Position numbers and translations under genes: made by a program. 64,000 nucleotides of DNA, taken from Brachionus manjavacas (lineage: Eukaryota > Rotifera > Eurotatoria > Ploima > Brachionidae). Below, piece by piece: positions 44,120 through 55,500 of the stretch. The stretch lies in NCBI GenBank assembly GCA_019054805.1, contig JAHQIY010000005.1, positions 2,029,501-2,093,500 on the forward strand, in the 5' to 3' direction. Each line of letters opens with the position of its first letter. Position 1 is the stretch's first letter. The notes beneath the pieces are model-generated. The model searched no databases and was not told the origin of the DNA. It saw only the letters and a list, made by a program, of their open reading frames with translations.

Positions 44120-45148
44120 ATGGCGGCGGAATTCTTTATTCAATATTTTAGACTTCATTTAAATGATCATTTGTTTTATTTCAAGCCTTTTTTCAGTCAA
44201 TATTTGGCTCCATTGAATCAATTAAAATCAATAAAAATCAGAATAGATAGTGATTTAAAGAAAATTGTTCCACAACTAAGAGATAGCATTATTTGGAATT
44301 TATACCATAATCGTTATTTCTTGAAAAATGATAGTATCAACCAATCTGACATCCAAAAGCTTTACAATCTTTTACTTAGTACAAGAGAAAATTTTGACGA
44401 GCACCATTTGGCACAACTTTTTTTAATCAACAATTTAACTAATTCAAAAATAGATGCAGAAGATGATTTGAGCATTTTTTTAAGTAACCTGGAGAGTGTT
44501 TTTGTTTTGAACAGTGAACCAACTGTTATTTTCAAGAAAGAATTAATTGAGCTTTTTGAAATTCTTAAACAAAATCAAGTGATAAAAAATAGAGTTTTTT
44601 TATCTGTCAAACAAGTTTTAAACATTCATGAATTTGATTTTGATATGTCCAAGTTAAAATTAAAATTCTTCAATTGTGATATGAGTGATTTGTATGGTTT
44701 TGCTGGCTTAGACACAATTTACCTCAACAACAAACGCCATCAATCTTACCTAAACGATTTTCGACTTTGCAAAATGAATCAAGAACGGATTTTGAAAATA
44801 TTCAAATTAAATTTTACGCGTTTATTTTTGAATCTCACGAGTCATATAATAGCTCGACACCTTAGAGATAATTTAAATTTGTCAAATTTTAATGATCCAA
44901 ACGTAAAGACCAATTTACTCGACTTGGGAATTCAGGCTGAAAAAAATCTTTTTACTCAACAAATAACTTGGCTTGACTCGGCTCTCAATTCAAATTTAGA
45001 CATCGACTATTGCTATGACTTTCTTACCAAAATTCTTGATGGCAAAGAATTACTATTTGATTTTTACAGAACTCATTGTTACCTGAGCCCAGAAGGAAAA
45101 AAATACATGGGAATAGATTTCGAATCGTTAGAAGGAGATATTCTATGA
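44120..45148 (+). CDS. Uncharacterised protein, 342 residues
   Basis: An intact single-exon frame starting MAAEFFIQYFRLHLNDHLFY. It is rich in Leu, Asn and Phe and predicted mostly helical, with no signal peptide or membrane segment. In the C-terminal third, FGFAGLD-type text (DLYGFAGLDTIYLNNK) is followed by LNLTSHIIARHLRDNLNLSN and, later, LLDLGIQAEKNLF. This arrangement recalls metallopeptidase-like proteins with a zinc-binding HExxH helix followed by a downstream Glu, but the HExxH is absent here (SHIIARH), so any such protein would be a catalytically dead relative. I do not recognise the family with confidence. Codon use is that of its neighbours. It converges on the minus-strand gene at 45366-46046, with 217 bp between stops. 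Confidence 0.75.
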   Translation: MAAEFFIQYFRLHLNDHLFYFKPFFSQYLAPLNQLKSIKIRIDSDLKKIVPQLRDSIIWNLYHNRYFLKNDSINQSDIQKLYNLLLSTRENFDEHHLAQLFLINNLTNSKIDAEDDLSIFLSNLESVFVLNSEPTVIFKKELIELFEILKQNQVIKNRVFLSVKQVLNIHEFDFDMSKLKLKFFNCDMSDLYGFAGLDTIYLNNKRHQSYLNDFRLCKMNQERILKIFKLNFTRLFLNLTSHIIARHLRDNLNLSNFNDPNVKTNLLDLGIQAEKNLFTQQITWLDSALNSNLDIDYCYDFLTKILDGKELLFDFYRTHCYLSPEGKKYMGIDFESLEGDIL

Positions 45149-45365
45149 ATTAATTAAAATTCGATTTAAAGTTTTTATTCAATAAAAATTTAATTTTGAA
45201 AATATAAATTTTGAATTTAGTAAATTTAGGAAATTTATCAGATTCGTATTCTTTTATTTATACTTCTTATGGAGATTTTGGTTGATTGTATCAAATTATT
45301 TTTTAAGTTAAGTTGAGACAAACCACTTAAAGAATTCGAATCCGTGTCCTCCTATTCTATCTGTT

Positions 45366-46046
45366 TTATATTTTTAATGAACAGATAAGAGAAATATACA
45401 AAATAAATAGACTCATAATTAAAATTGACATAAACGTCACTATAATCTTCAATGTATCATTTTGTTCCTTTAGTTGTACAATTTTTTTTTTGGATGCCAA
45501 TAAATTATTTTCTTTTTTATCACAGTCCGAAGATAAACTCTTAAAATTACTCATCTCGGATGATAAATTTATAACCTTTGTCTTGATATTCTTCCATCCA
45601 TTCATCTGTTTTTCTAAAAAAGATTTTCCGAGTGGAAAATTTACTTTTTTAGTACTGAAGCTAACACATTTTGAAGGCAAAAAATAATCTTGATCTTTGG
45701 AATAATCAGTCAAGTATCTAAAAAACTCCAAGCAGTGCTGAACCAATTTGCATCTTTTAGTATAATTCAAAGATTTATTTCGATCAATATCATTAACTAA
45801 AATTGGCTTAGGACCCAGTGTTTCGAGAAGCAAAATCTCAAAGTAGAAATCTCTTGCCAACTTGAAAATTCTACTTCTGAATTCGATTAAATTTCTATCA
45901 TCGAGCTGGTGTAGATATTTTGCAGTTTTATCAGGATCAAAGTCTAGCTTGACCAATTCTTCGCGCAATCTATACCGAAGTAAGATGTTATTCCAGTTTT
46001 TACTTCCCAATATTCTATCTAAGTATTGTTCAATTTCGTAACTCAT
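45366..46046 (-). CDS. Uncharacterised tail-anchored helical protein, 226 residues
   Basis: A single-exon minus-strand frame starting MSYEIEQYLDRILGSKNWNN. Residues 1-110 look like a compact helical domain with conserved-looking text (LREELVKLDFDPDKTAKYLH, LQHCLEFFRYLT-like). Residues 145-195 have a short coiled coil (KKIVQLKEQNDTLKIIV). The last 30 residues are a hydrophobic helix (VTFMSILIMSLFILYISLIC) with only SLKI after it, the layout of a tail-anchored protein inserted post-translationally in ER, Golgi or mitochondrial membrane. No family is recognised; a vesicle-tethering or SNARE-associated role is only a guess from the layout. Confidence 0.75.
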   Translation of the reverse strand: MSYEIEQYLDRILGSKNWNNILLRYRLREELVKLDFDPDKTAKYLHQLDDRNLIEFRSRIFKLARDFYFEILLLETLGPKPILVNDIDRNKSLNYTKRCKLVQHCLEFFRYLTDYSKDQDYFLPSKCVSFSTKKVNFPLGKSFLEKQMNGWKNIKTKVINLSSEMSNFKSLSSDCDKKENNLLASKKKIVQLKEQNDTLKIIVTFMSILIMSLFILYISLICSLKI

Positions 46047-47239
46047 TTATTAAAATAATTTTAAATTTTGTTCTAAGAGACATATTTACGAATTTAGTGA
46101 TTCAGCATATGACACAAATGATAAATTATGTAATATTAAAATTTTTCAATCTAATTTGTTTTTTATTTAAGATGTTCCATTAAGATTTTCACAGGATTAT
46201 TGAACATTTTTTTTCACCTTTATTTTCTAAAGAAAAAGTATTGTTTGCGGATTTCGCCATGAAATGAAATATTAAAAGATTTAGGTTGCCTCGAAGTCAC
46301 TTAGTAGAAGAACATTGTTTCTATGACTTGAAAAAAAATATTAAGATTGTAATCTAAATTGGTTGAAATATTGATTTATAAAATAATTTTGAAATGATTG
46401 AAAGTATTTGATTCTAAATTAAGACAAGCTTACAGCACAATAGAAGTGATTTAATTCAAATTTTTAAAATGGCAAAAGAAACGCTCAATGAAATAAATAT
46501 AATTAAAGAAGGTATTCGATGATGGTTATAAAAGAGCTAATTATAAATCGTATGCATTTTTCAATTTAATTACAATCAGAATTGAAACGACTGGAATCGT
46601 CTACAAAAACACATTCAACTCTCTCTTAGCAAGGCTTGATGAATGATTTATAGTAAAAGCGCTAAGATTTCAAGGAATTACCACAGCCTTACGACTCAAC
46701 TTGGCTGGTTCAAGACGCTGTTTTTTTCTACTAAAAATTTTAATCCATTTGTTTATTTTTATTTTTACTATTAATATTACTAAATATAATAATAATAGCT
46801 AAGTGGTATTTTGTTAAGCCAGAGTTTTTATCTAATCATATTTAAAAATATAATTTTAAAAATTTCTGTGGAGCTTTTAGAATAAAATTTTTGAAAATAA
46901 AAAAGAACAAAATTTCTGTTGTTCCTCAATCTGAAAGCCACTACTAATTGATTTAGAGGACATCGCTAAAAATAAATACAGAGAAAGATCATTTTATAAA
47001 TTTAAAGATTAGCCTCCTTAATTTAGAGGATTTGATAATGAACGAATTTTAGAATGAAAGAGGAACTAATATTGTGTATTCCTTTTATGTTAAGTACTCT
47101 GTATTGATGTAAGTTCCTTTTTCAAATTTAATGTTGTTGTACTGATATAAATATATATTATTTATACTAGAAACAAAAAGCTGTTTTTCTATAAATTTTA
47201 TCCAAATTTAACTTCTGCTAGACGATGAAATTGGGATTT
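46047..47239. other. Spacer with a doubtful 31-residue two-exon ORF
   Basis: Mostly non-coding. An ATG at 46469 opens MAKETLNEINIIKE up to a GT donor after 46511, and an acceptor at 46579 continues the frame as ELKRLESSTKTHSTLS to a stop at 46627-46629. The heptad-like pattern is suggestive but too short to call a gene. Confidence 0.3.
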
Positions 47240-47765
47240 TTTATAAATAAAATTTTAATTTGCCTGTGAGGCTTAAAATTCCATTAAATAAATATTTTAA
47301 TTTGGAAAATAAAAAAAGAAATTTTTTTAATAGTCTTATAATGGATATGATAATTCGAAATTGCATATTTAATAATAATTCATTTACGAACAGGGTTGTC
47401 AATCAATGGAATACCCTGCCTTCTGTGGTCACAATCGCTGACTCAGTCAATCAATTCAAGAACCGCTAAAATGCTTTTAAAGCCGACCACCAAGTTTTTA
47501 CCACTTGGTAATTTTTATTTATATTTCTTTTTAATTTCTTTATTATGCACCTCTCTCAGTTTCTTCTAATTTTTTGACTTTTTATTTGTGTATTGTATTG
47601 TATATCAAAGTTACCAATTATGTCTATTAGATTACAAAATCTTATCAGTTCTGTAATATTCCTTTTTTTGCGTAGTGTGCTACCATAGACGATCTCTTAG
47701 TAGCCCGCCTCCGCAAGCTTACTTGCCTTAGCTTATTATTATTATTATTATTATTATTGTTATTT
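47240..47765 (+). mobile_element. 3' end of a non-LTR retrotransposon (plus)
   Basis: Carries the C-terminus of a CR1/Jockey-type reverse-transcriptase ORF (KRNFFNSLIMDMIIRN, then FTNRVVNQWNTLPSVVTIAD, then SVNQFKNR), broken by a stop, followed by KADHQVFTTW-type remains, about 290 bp of 3' UTR, and a TTA-repeat tail at 47735-47757. The 3' end (TGCTACCATAGACGATCTC, CCGCCTCCGCAAGC, TTGCCTTAGCTTATT) matches the minus-strand copy at 7869-8040. The 5' part is missing, as usual for LINE insertions. Confidence 0.82.
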
Positions 47766-48481
47766 TTATTAAAATATTTTATTAATTTTTCTTATTACTA
47801 AAGAAAATAATTATATTCTTTTAAAAATAATAATGATTCTGAAATAATCAGCAAAATTCTTTTTTCATTTTCTATAGAATTTTTTAAATAATACAACAGA
47901 GTTAAAAAAATTTTGGGGCTCATTAGATCTGCTTAGTGCCAAATGGATTGATATTATAACTTTTATATCTTTATTTCTGAACAATTCAACGACTTGAATC
48001 AAAAACTTAACCAATCCTTTGAAACAAAAAATAAATTAATTAGAGATACTTGGAATTACAACCAGACCGCATTGTTTTGACATGATAAAAATATAATTCT
48101 TTAATAATTTTTCAAAAAAATCTGTGTTAATCACTCATTTTGGACCTAAAATTAAATGAATTATTTTATTAAATACTAGAGATCTTAAGTGTGAAAGTAA
48201 CATTACCCAGATTGGTTCCGATCGGAACTCTATCTGCCATATTGAGGCACTCTGTTGCACATTTAAATTAATAAGATAACAAACAAAAATAAAATATTGA
48301 GGAATCAGAATTCGAGTTATCTCAAATACTTGAGATTTTTCGACTTGATTATTTATTTTACTAAGATGTTTTAATTAGATTTTATCGCAGAATTAATTTG
48401 GATCTTTATTGTCTATGTTTATTTTCTTAAGAAAGAGTATTTAATCATGTCAGAATTTGACTCAAACAAGTTGAAATTAAA

Positions 48482-48916
48482 ATGAATTCATCAAATAGTC
48501 AAAAAAGAGGAGTAAGTCGATTTTGTTCAAAAATAAAAAGATTCATGCTAAATTCAAAATTTTAGTCGATTGAAAAAAAAAGAAGAGACAGAATAAATTT
48601 GTGTCTAACTCAACTAAAAAGCTTGGTCCCAGAAGGTTATTATTTAGTGTTAATAATTAAAATATTTATTTATATTATTTAAATTTCAGCTATTCGAAAG
48701 GATCAGTTTGAAAAGCTCGAAAAAGCTGAAATATTACAGATGACAACTAGCTTTTTGAAATCGAACTCGACTTCATTTGATATCGACTTTAAAAGACAAG
48801 GCTTTAGAGATTGCATGTTCGACGTTTCAACATATTTAATTAATTGTGAAAATTTAAGCATTGAAAGCCAGTTTTACTCAAGATTGTTATCTCACTTAAA
48901 GCATTCTCTCAAATAA
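48482..48916 (+). CDS. Small HEY-like bHLH-Orange transcription factor, 108 residues
   Basis: Three short exons, 48482-48511, 48566-48635 and 48690-48916, join in frame across 54 bp introns with GT..AG ends. The product begins MNSSNSQKRG and continues SIEKKRRDRINLCLTQLKSL, a basic helix-loop-helix basic region and helix 1. Exon 3 gives the loop and helix 2 (KLEKAEILQMTTSFLK) and an Orange domain (GFRDCMFDVSTYLINC). The Gly before the IEKKRRDRIN run, in place of the HES-type Pro, and the KLEKAEILQMT run point to the HEY/HELT side of the family. HES/HEY proteins are Notch-linked repressors. This one is unusually short: there is no C-terminal YRPW or WRPW motif, and the Orange domain ends the protein. 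MTAP starts 98 bp after its stop, on the same strand. Confidence 0.87.
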
Positions 48917-49014
48917 TATAACAAATAAAACCAAAATTTTGCTTTATCAAAAAAAAAATTTAAAAATTTTTTCAAATAAAATTTTAAAATCATTTTTTTC
49001 AATTTGTTCTCAAA

Positions 49015-49860
49015 ATGGAATCGAAAAACGAGTTTAAACTTAAAATTGGCATAATTGGAGGAACTGGACTAAATAATGTTAACTTTTTGCAGGACTCGCA
49101 TGAAATTGAGTTAGACACCATTTTTGGCGCACCATCTGATAAACTTGTATGCGGAAAAATTAATAACGTAGACTGCGTTTTGTTATCAAGGCATGATAAA
49201 AATCATTTAACAGGTCCTTCTAACGTTAACTACCGTGCTAATTTACTGGCCTTAAAAAAAGCTGGTTGCCACATCCTTTTAGTCACGACAGCATGTGGCT
49301 CTTTAAATGAAAGTTATAAACCAGGAGACTTGGCCATATTGGACGACTTTATAGACAGGACTTACAAAAGGGAACAAAGCTTTTATGATGGTAGCAAAGT
49401 AGAATTTTCCAAGATATGCCACATTCCAATGTATCCCGCATTTAATAATGAAATGCGTCAAGTAATTATTGACGAATGCAAAAAAATGGCAATTGATTTT
49501 CACGAAAAATCGACCATGGTAACTATTGAAGGACCAAGGTTTTCTTCTAGAGCTGAGTCAAAAATGTTTCAGCAATGGGGTGGTCACACCATAAACATGA
49601 CCACGTGCCCAGAAGTCGTATTAGCCAAAGAGCTAGGTATGCCCTATGCCTCGATCGGAATTGTTACTGATTATGACTGCTGGAGAGACCATGTTGACGA
49701 TACTGAACACGTTGATGTTGCCTCTGTTTTAAAGACATTTAAAGAAACGCTACACAAAGTGACTAATTTAGTTTATGAAGTTGTGCCAAGATTAGCACAG
49801 ATTGATTGGCAACCAATTTTAGACAAACATTCAAAAATGGTGGAGAATAGTAAAATGTAA
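49015..49860 (+). CDS. MTAP: S-methyl-5'-thioadenosine phosphorylase
   Basis: Single exon, 281 residues (human 283). The enzyme splits methylthioadenosine, a by-product of polyamine synthesis, to adenine and methylthioribose 1-phosphate for methionine salvage. Family motifs are in order: KIGIIGGTGLNN (phosphate loop), VNYRANLLALKKAGC, VTTACGSLNESYKPGD, DDFIDRTYKREQSFYDG, TIEGPRFSSRAESKMFQQWG, INMTTCPEVVLAKELGMPYA and TDYDCWRDH. The purine/phosphate site text RHDKNH replaces the RHGRQH of human. Its ATG is 98 bp after the HEY-like stop, and the next gene starts 175 bp downstream, all on the plus strand. Confidence 0.97.
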   Translation: MESKNEFKLKIGIIGGTGLNNVNFLQDSHEIELDTIFGAPSDKLVCGKINNVDCVLLSRHDKNHLTGPSNVNYRANLLALKKAGCHILLVTTACGSLNESYKPGDLAILDDFIDRTYKREQSFYDGSKVEFSKICHIPMYPAFNNEMRQVIIDECKKMAIDFHEKSTMVTIEGPRFSSRAESKMFQQWGGHTINMTTCPEVVLAKELGMPYASIGIVTDYDCWRDHVDDTEHVDVASVLKTFKETLHKVTNLVYEVVPRLAQIDWQPILDKHSKMVENSKM

Positions 49861-50035
49861 AGCTGTTTTTGAATTTGAATTTTTTTTCCTCAAATTTTTT
49901 AGCCTAATTTAGGTCATTGTTTTTACATTTATTTAATAAAATCTGATAAAAGATTTGACTTTTATGATAAAATTTTTTATAGTTTAACAAAAATAATTAG
50001 TTTTCAAAGCGTTTATTTCATAATTTAAAAAAAAA

Positions 50036-50867
50036 ATGAATTCAAAAACATCGATTTTGCTCTATGTCCCAAATATCATAGGTACTTAAATTTCATTGAT
50101 TATGATCTAACAACCTTAGTTTTAAATAATTCAATTCAATAAAGACTATTTTCGGCTAATTTTAATAATTTTCGCATGGAAATACATTAACGAGCCGATG
50201 ATTTTTCTAGTTTTGTACATTTTTCAAATATCATTAGATTGTAAGTATTTATAAATATGCACAATGAAATTTTATCATGTAAAAAAATTTAGTTTTTGAT
50301 GGATATTTTGCAAAAAAGTTAAATCAAATAAGTACTTTTGGTGCGTGGATAGATGTGGTGTTGGACAATTTTAGTAGAGGAATCTTATGGGTGCACGTAT
50401 GGAGGGTAATTTCCATATTAAATTTTGAAAAAAATCAAAAATTTAAATTAACAAAAAGTTTGGTTACATTATTTCTGTTATTGAGTGGTTGTCGTTTAGT
50501 TTTACACAAAAAGGTGGAGCAAGATGGAAAGAAACTTTCGATCGAGCACCACTTTTAATAAATAAGCTTTTTCAGAACAATTTTAGAAATCCATTGGGAA
50601 TAACAGCAATTACCGCTGGACTTCAAGGTTTGCCTATTTGGCTATATTTTGTCTTAAATTTTGAAAGTTCAGCAACTGGAATCTATTTTTATTTAATTCA
50701 AACAATCTTGGCATATTGTGTTATCGGAAGAATCATTTGTCTCTGTGTTGAAGTAATTTAAAGTTCTTTTAAAACAATTAGATTATTTATTTGTATTTTT
50801 TATTTAGCTTTGGGTTATATGTAAAAATTTGGAAATAATTTTAGATGAAGATTCGAAAAGCACTTAA
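50036..50867 (+). CDS. CDP-alcohol phosphatidyltransferase family protein, 202 residues
   Basis: Five exons fit one frame: 50036-50081, 50145-50240, 50293-50405, 50459-50752 and 50808-50867. It starts MNSKTSILLYVPNII and continues DYFRLILIIFAWKYINEP, the usual first membrane segment with its VPNxI..R motif. The active-site signature spans exon 2/3: LDFFDGYFAKKLNQ then STFGAWIDVVLDN, i.e. D-x2-DG-x2-A-K-x8-G-x3-D-x3-D. All four metal-binding Asp and both Gly are present; the usual Arg after Ala is Lys. Exon 4 gives further membrane helices (GITAITAGLQGLPIWLYFVL, YFYLIQTILAYCVIGRIICL), and the C-terminus is ELWVICKNLEIILDEDSKST. Phosphatidylinositol synthase (CDIPT) is the closest animal enzyme I can name, but the sequence differs enough that the alcohol acceptor is open. 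The exon-2 acceptor (CAATAAAG) is weak. Confidence 0.85.
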
Positions 50868-52548
50868 AAAATTTGATATTTATTTTAAGATTTTTAATAC
50901 GCAATAAATAAATTTTATTAGATATTTTTAAATTTAATTAATTAATTATTTTTAAATCTCAAAAAAATTCTTAAAAATTAATATCAATTAAATAAGAATA
51001 TTACCGTATTCTCTTTCTATAAAGTGCCTCTCTTTCGAAAGAAAACTATTATTAAATATGTGTGTACACAAAATATTGATTTGGAGATAAATATTCGGTT
51101 ACCTTCGTAGCTAATTTTTTCAATAAAGACTTTATCTATAATGAACCTGAAGAGGAAAGAAAATTTTTATATATTTTTTTTTCATTATCAAGTAAGCATT
51201 TGATTTTATAATTAATTTTGATAAAAAATGTAAAATATTATTCGGAACAATTTTAAATGAATAAATAATGCAGTTTTAAAATATTAATTTGGATTTTATT
51301 ATCTTTTTGCAGCAAGAAATCTGAGAGATTTTATTTAAATTTAAGTTTTTGAGTATAATTATCTATATAGTTTTCCTAATCAAAATTCGTATAAATCCCA
51401 AATCAAGTCTCACAGGATTGAAAACCGATTTTATCGATATGATCAAATTGAATTTCAATTTAATTAAAAATAATTAGAAGTTATATTTTTTTAATTTTTA
51501 CCTTTGTGAAAATAAAGATAGAAAAATAAAAACAAGTTTTAATCAAAAATTTTTTCTGGATAAAAAGATTGTCAACTTTTTTTTTTCGAAAGTTTGAATA
51601 ATCAATACATTTTTTAATAGAATTTTGGTTGTCACTGTAGAACAAAAAATCGATTTTTGTTTTTTAATTTTGGCTCAAATTTTTTGCTAAACGAAATTAA
51701 TTATTATAATTTAGAATTATTTCATCCTGTATTAAAAGCCTGACAAACAAGAACCACGCAAACCAAGTAATAAATGAATTGAAACTAAAAATTTCATCTT
51801 AAATTTATGTTCTAATCCCATCAATCTATTGTCCTAAAGTTATCTAAAAATTGACATAAGGCCAAAAATGCGGCGGAAATTATTTGTTCAAGCTAGATTT
51901 TAATGATAATTAAAAATTATCAGATTTTACTTTGGATTTATCTTTTTAAAATTGTTTTCTGACAAAAATTTTATTCGAAAATGATAAATGTACAATTTTA
52001 AAGTTTAAAATTTAATTTCTTTAGATAATAAATTTAATTTTTGCTATTCAACTTGATTAACCCTTAACTTAAGTACAATTCAATTCGAATTTATAATAAT
52101 TTAGTTTACTTTTGTTAAATAATTTACCATCCTTTGAAATTGTAATAGCTAAGTTTATAAATTTTTCATAAATTTCTTTATTTTAAAAGAATTCGAGCTA
52201 ATTTTGGATTTAAATGATTTTTTTTTGTTGGCAATTTTTATTTTGATTTAATGGTAAATCATTCAAAAGGAAATATAAATCCTCATTTAACAAGGGAATA
52301 TCATTTCTGCTTCTTTGATTTCTCAAATTAATTTAAATTAATAAATTTTTTCAAGTATTTAAAAAAAATTAGTCGTTTAAGGAAGCAAATATTAAAGCGT
52401 TTAGTCTTAATATTTTAAAAATAAATTTTTTTGAATTTGAAGCATCGGGGAAAAAAATTCGGAAAAAAATCTACTTTATGAATTTTTATTTAACTCTAAT
52501 TTAGATTAATAGAAAATATGCAAATTTAGCTTGAGAATAAGCTAAAAA
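50868..52548. other. AT-rich spacer, no gene seen
   Basis: No coding region. A sequence TACCGTATTCTCTTTCTATA at 51002 resembles one end of the TA/CCGT inverted-repeat elements found at 25.9 and 55.6 kb, but its partner end was not found. Confidence 0.5.
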
Positions 52549-55500
52549 ATGGAACAGATCAACGATTTTAAACTTCTAGATGACGAAGATGAGAATTTAA
52601 GCCAAAGTCAATTGGAAAATACTCAACCTTTCTCTCGGACGCACAGCAGGTCAAGCAGCAGTCAATCATTTACCAAAGAGAGCAAATTTTCAGTGCCAAA
52701 AATCAACCCCAACAAGCCTAACGCGAAAAAAATTGAACTGAAATCCATAGATAGACCTAGGAGCCATTCTCCACTGAAATTAAATGGAATTGAAGATTAC
52801 ATCCAGCAGTACGAAAAGCGCAAGTCGACAGAAAATCTGACTCATATACCAAATAAAATTACAATGAATCTAAAAATGGACGATCTCCTGGCATCTAAAA
52901 ACGAGTCAGCCTCTTATCAAATGTTGTCCGATTTTAGTGTGTTGACAGGTGACATTGAAGAATTTACATCTAAAACAAATCGAATAAAAGCTACTGACTC
53001 GGCCAATGATGACTTTGAAGACGAAGAAGACGAATATGACCACAAAGAAGCCCAAACGGACACCACTAACCTTAATTACAAATACACTGCGGTTTACCGC
53101 AAAGACCAAGCTACAGGCTCATTTCAAGAACAGAGCAAAATTGTTTTCGAGCACAAAAAGGGCGAATCGATGCCATTTCAACCGGTCAAAGCCAAATCAT
53201 CTTTTTCACCACCACCACCACCACCACCACTAAATCCCAAATCCCAAATAGAGCTTGCTTTAGAAGCATTGAAAAAAAACTCTCAAAAACTAGATAGCAA
53301 ACTGGAAAAACTAGATGACATAACACCTTCATCAAATACCTATTATGACATTAGCCCCCTTGACAACGGCCCAACCGAAGGACCACTTCCCGAAATTAAA
53401 AGGAAAAATGAGGATTTTTTCAATGACATTTTGTCCAAATCGGACAATTTAATAGCTCAGACTCAGAATAAACTTGAACGGTTGAGCAAATTGGATTCAT
53501 TAACCAAACCATTAGCTCCTGTAGTGACAGATGCTGTCCAAGAAATGCCAAAACCAACAGCTTCTCTGGCAACTCCTGAGTCTGGCTTAAACAATTCTAA
53601 GTCTCTAATTGATCTAAAGACAAGTCAGAGTCAAATAAATATACCTGACGTGAGCAATGCAACCCAGGAATGTGATCAGGTCGATTTAATATTCGATCTT
53701 AATTTGGATCAGTTTATTCCAGTAGATAATTCCATAAGACCAGAGGGTTCTTATTTTGATTTATTAGGCTTGGAAAGCAGCGAACCGACACAGGCCACTG
53801 AGAATAAGGACACTTTTAAAATTGATGCTGATTTACTTGATTTGGATTTAGATTTAAAGGCTGAAGAACCTGTAGCTTCCTCAATAGACATTCAGATATC
53901 AGAGCCCATTGATGAGATAAATGATAGTAATATAGTGCCCGAAGACTATTTTAAAATTGAGCATGAAATACCGAGAAATGAGAGTGAGTCAAATTTGCCA
54001 CAAGTCAGCAGAGTTGAATCACCGATACAGACTGAACCGGTCAATCCGGCCAAATTCAGGGATGAAAAAGAAAAAAAAACTGTTTGGACTAAGGGTGATC
54101 GAGAAGCAGAGTCAAGTTCGTCATCAGATGAAGACGAAATTCAAAAGTTTCAAGTAAGAATCAGACCCAAGGCTATTAAGCAAGAAATTTGTGAAGCCAA
54201 TAAACCTTTTGTACCTTTGTTGCCGAAACCTCCGAAATCGGCCGAGGAAATTGAGGAATTGAGACTAAGAAGGCAATCTAGCGAGACTGGTTCGATTATT
54301 CGTTCGATAAAAGAGAGCTCGTCTTCTGATGATGAGAATCCGATTGTCATTAAACAAAATGAAGAGAGGAAAGAAAGTGTAAAGAGCGAGTTTAATTTAG
54401 AACTTCCGGATGATGATGATTCTTTACCCTTGAGTGATTTCAATGAAAAATGTGAGCTTTCAAATTATTTAGATGGGAGCTATGGATGCATTGTTCTGGT
54501 TAGACAACCGTTCAGAAACGCAAATATTATGTACAAGAATGCATTGCAAAAAGTGACTGAAGTTAGAACTTGGACGGAATGTTTGGTCAAATTAATCGAT
54601 TCTGAAACTGGTAAAACATTTACTTTTATTTTGATAGATTCATTTTTGAACACAAAATTGATAAAAAAAATTATAATTAAAAAGTTTTTATAAATTTCGG
54701 AAAGATTAAGACACTTATCAAGTTAATGTAACATTGAACGACATTCTAATGGTTAAATATACAAGCCATATTAAACCAAATTATTAAATAAAAGTGATTT
54801 AAAAAAAAAAAAACGCAATCAATTTAATTTTAGCCAAGTTATTTTTATATAATTATAATAATAATAGTTGTCCTTTTTCTATGCTAGTGGATAATGAAGA
54901 GGCGCTCATCTCCTTTTCTAGTACATTTTTGAGCAACGGCTCAGATCTGACACAGAGACTACTGCATCGAGTTGGTCATCTACACTGCAATTAATTTATA
55001 GTATTATTAAAAGTTAATCAGACATTCTTTAAAAAATTTATAATTATTGTTTACCAATCTAATGATCAATTGTATTTAAAGTTGAGAAAAAGTTTTTTTT
55101 AAATCAGAAAATAATGAAAACTCGACACTAAATTGGCATTAAATTTGCAATACGAGCTTAAAAACAAAATTAAAGTGAAAATACTAAGGCTTTTTTTTAT
55201 ACTTATTAAAATACTTTAAAGTATTGTTATTTACTTTATATAAAGTTATTTTTGATTCAACTTTAGAATAAAAATATAAGATTATTTTTAGTAATGAAGA
55301 ATAGAAACAACGTATTGAATAAGCAAATATACGAATTGATAAGAAAATATTTGATTATCTATAAAAAGACCTCATGTTCAATTTATGAGTAAATTTTTAT
55401 AATCTTATATTAATTTGTATTTATTGAATTATTTTTTTTATGCTTATGTCAAAATAAAAATTTAGAAGGATTCTATTAGATCTTGGAGTTAAGTTAGTTC

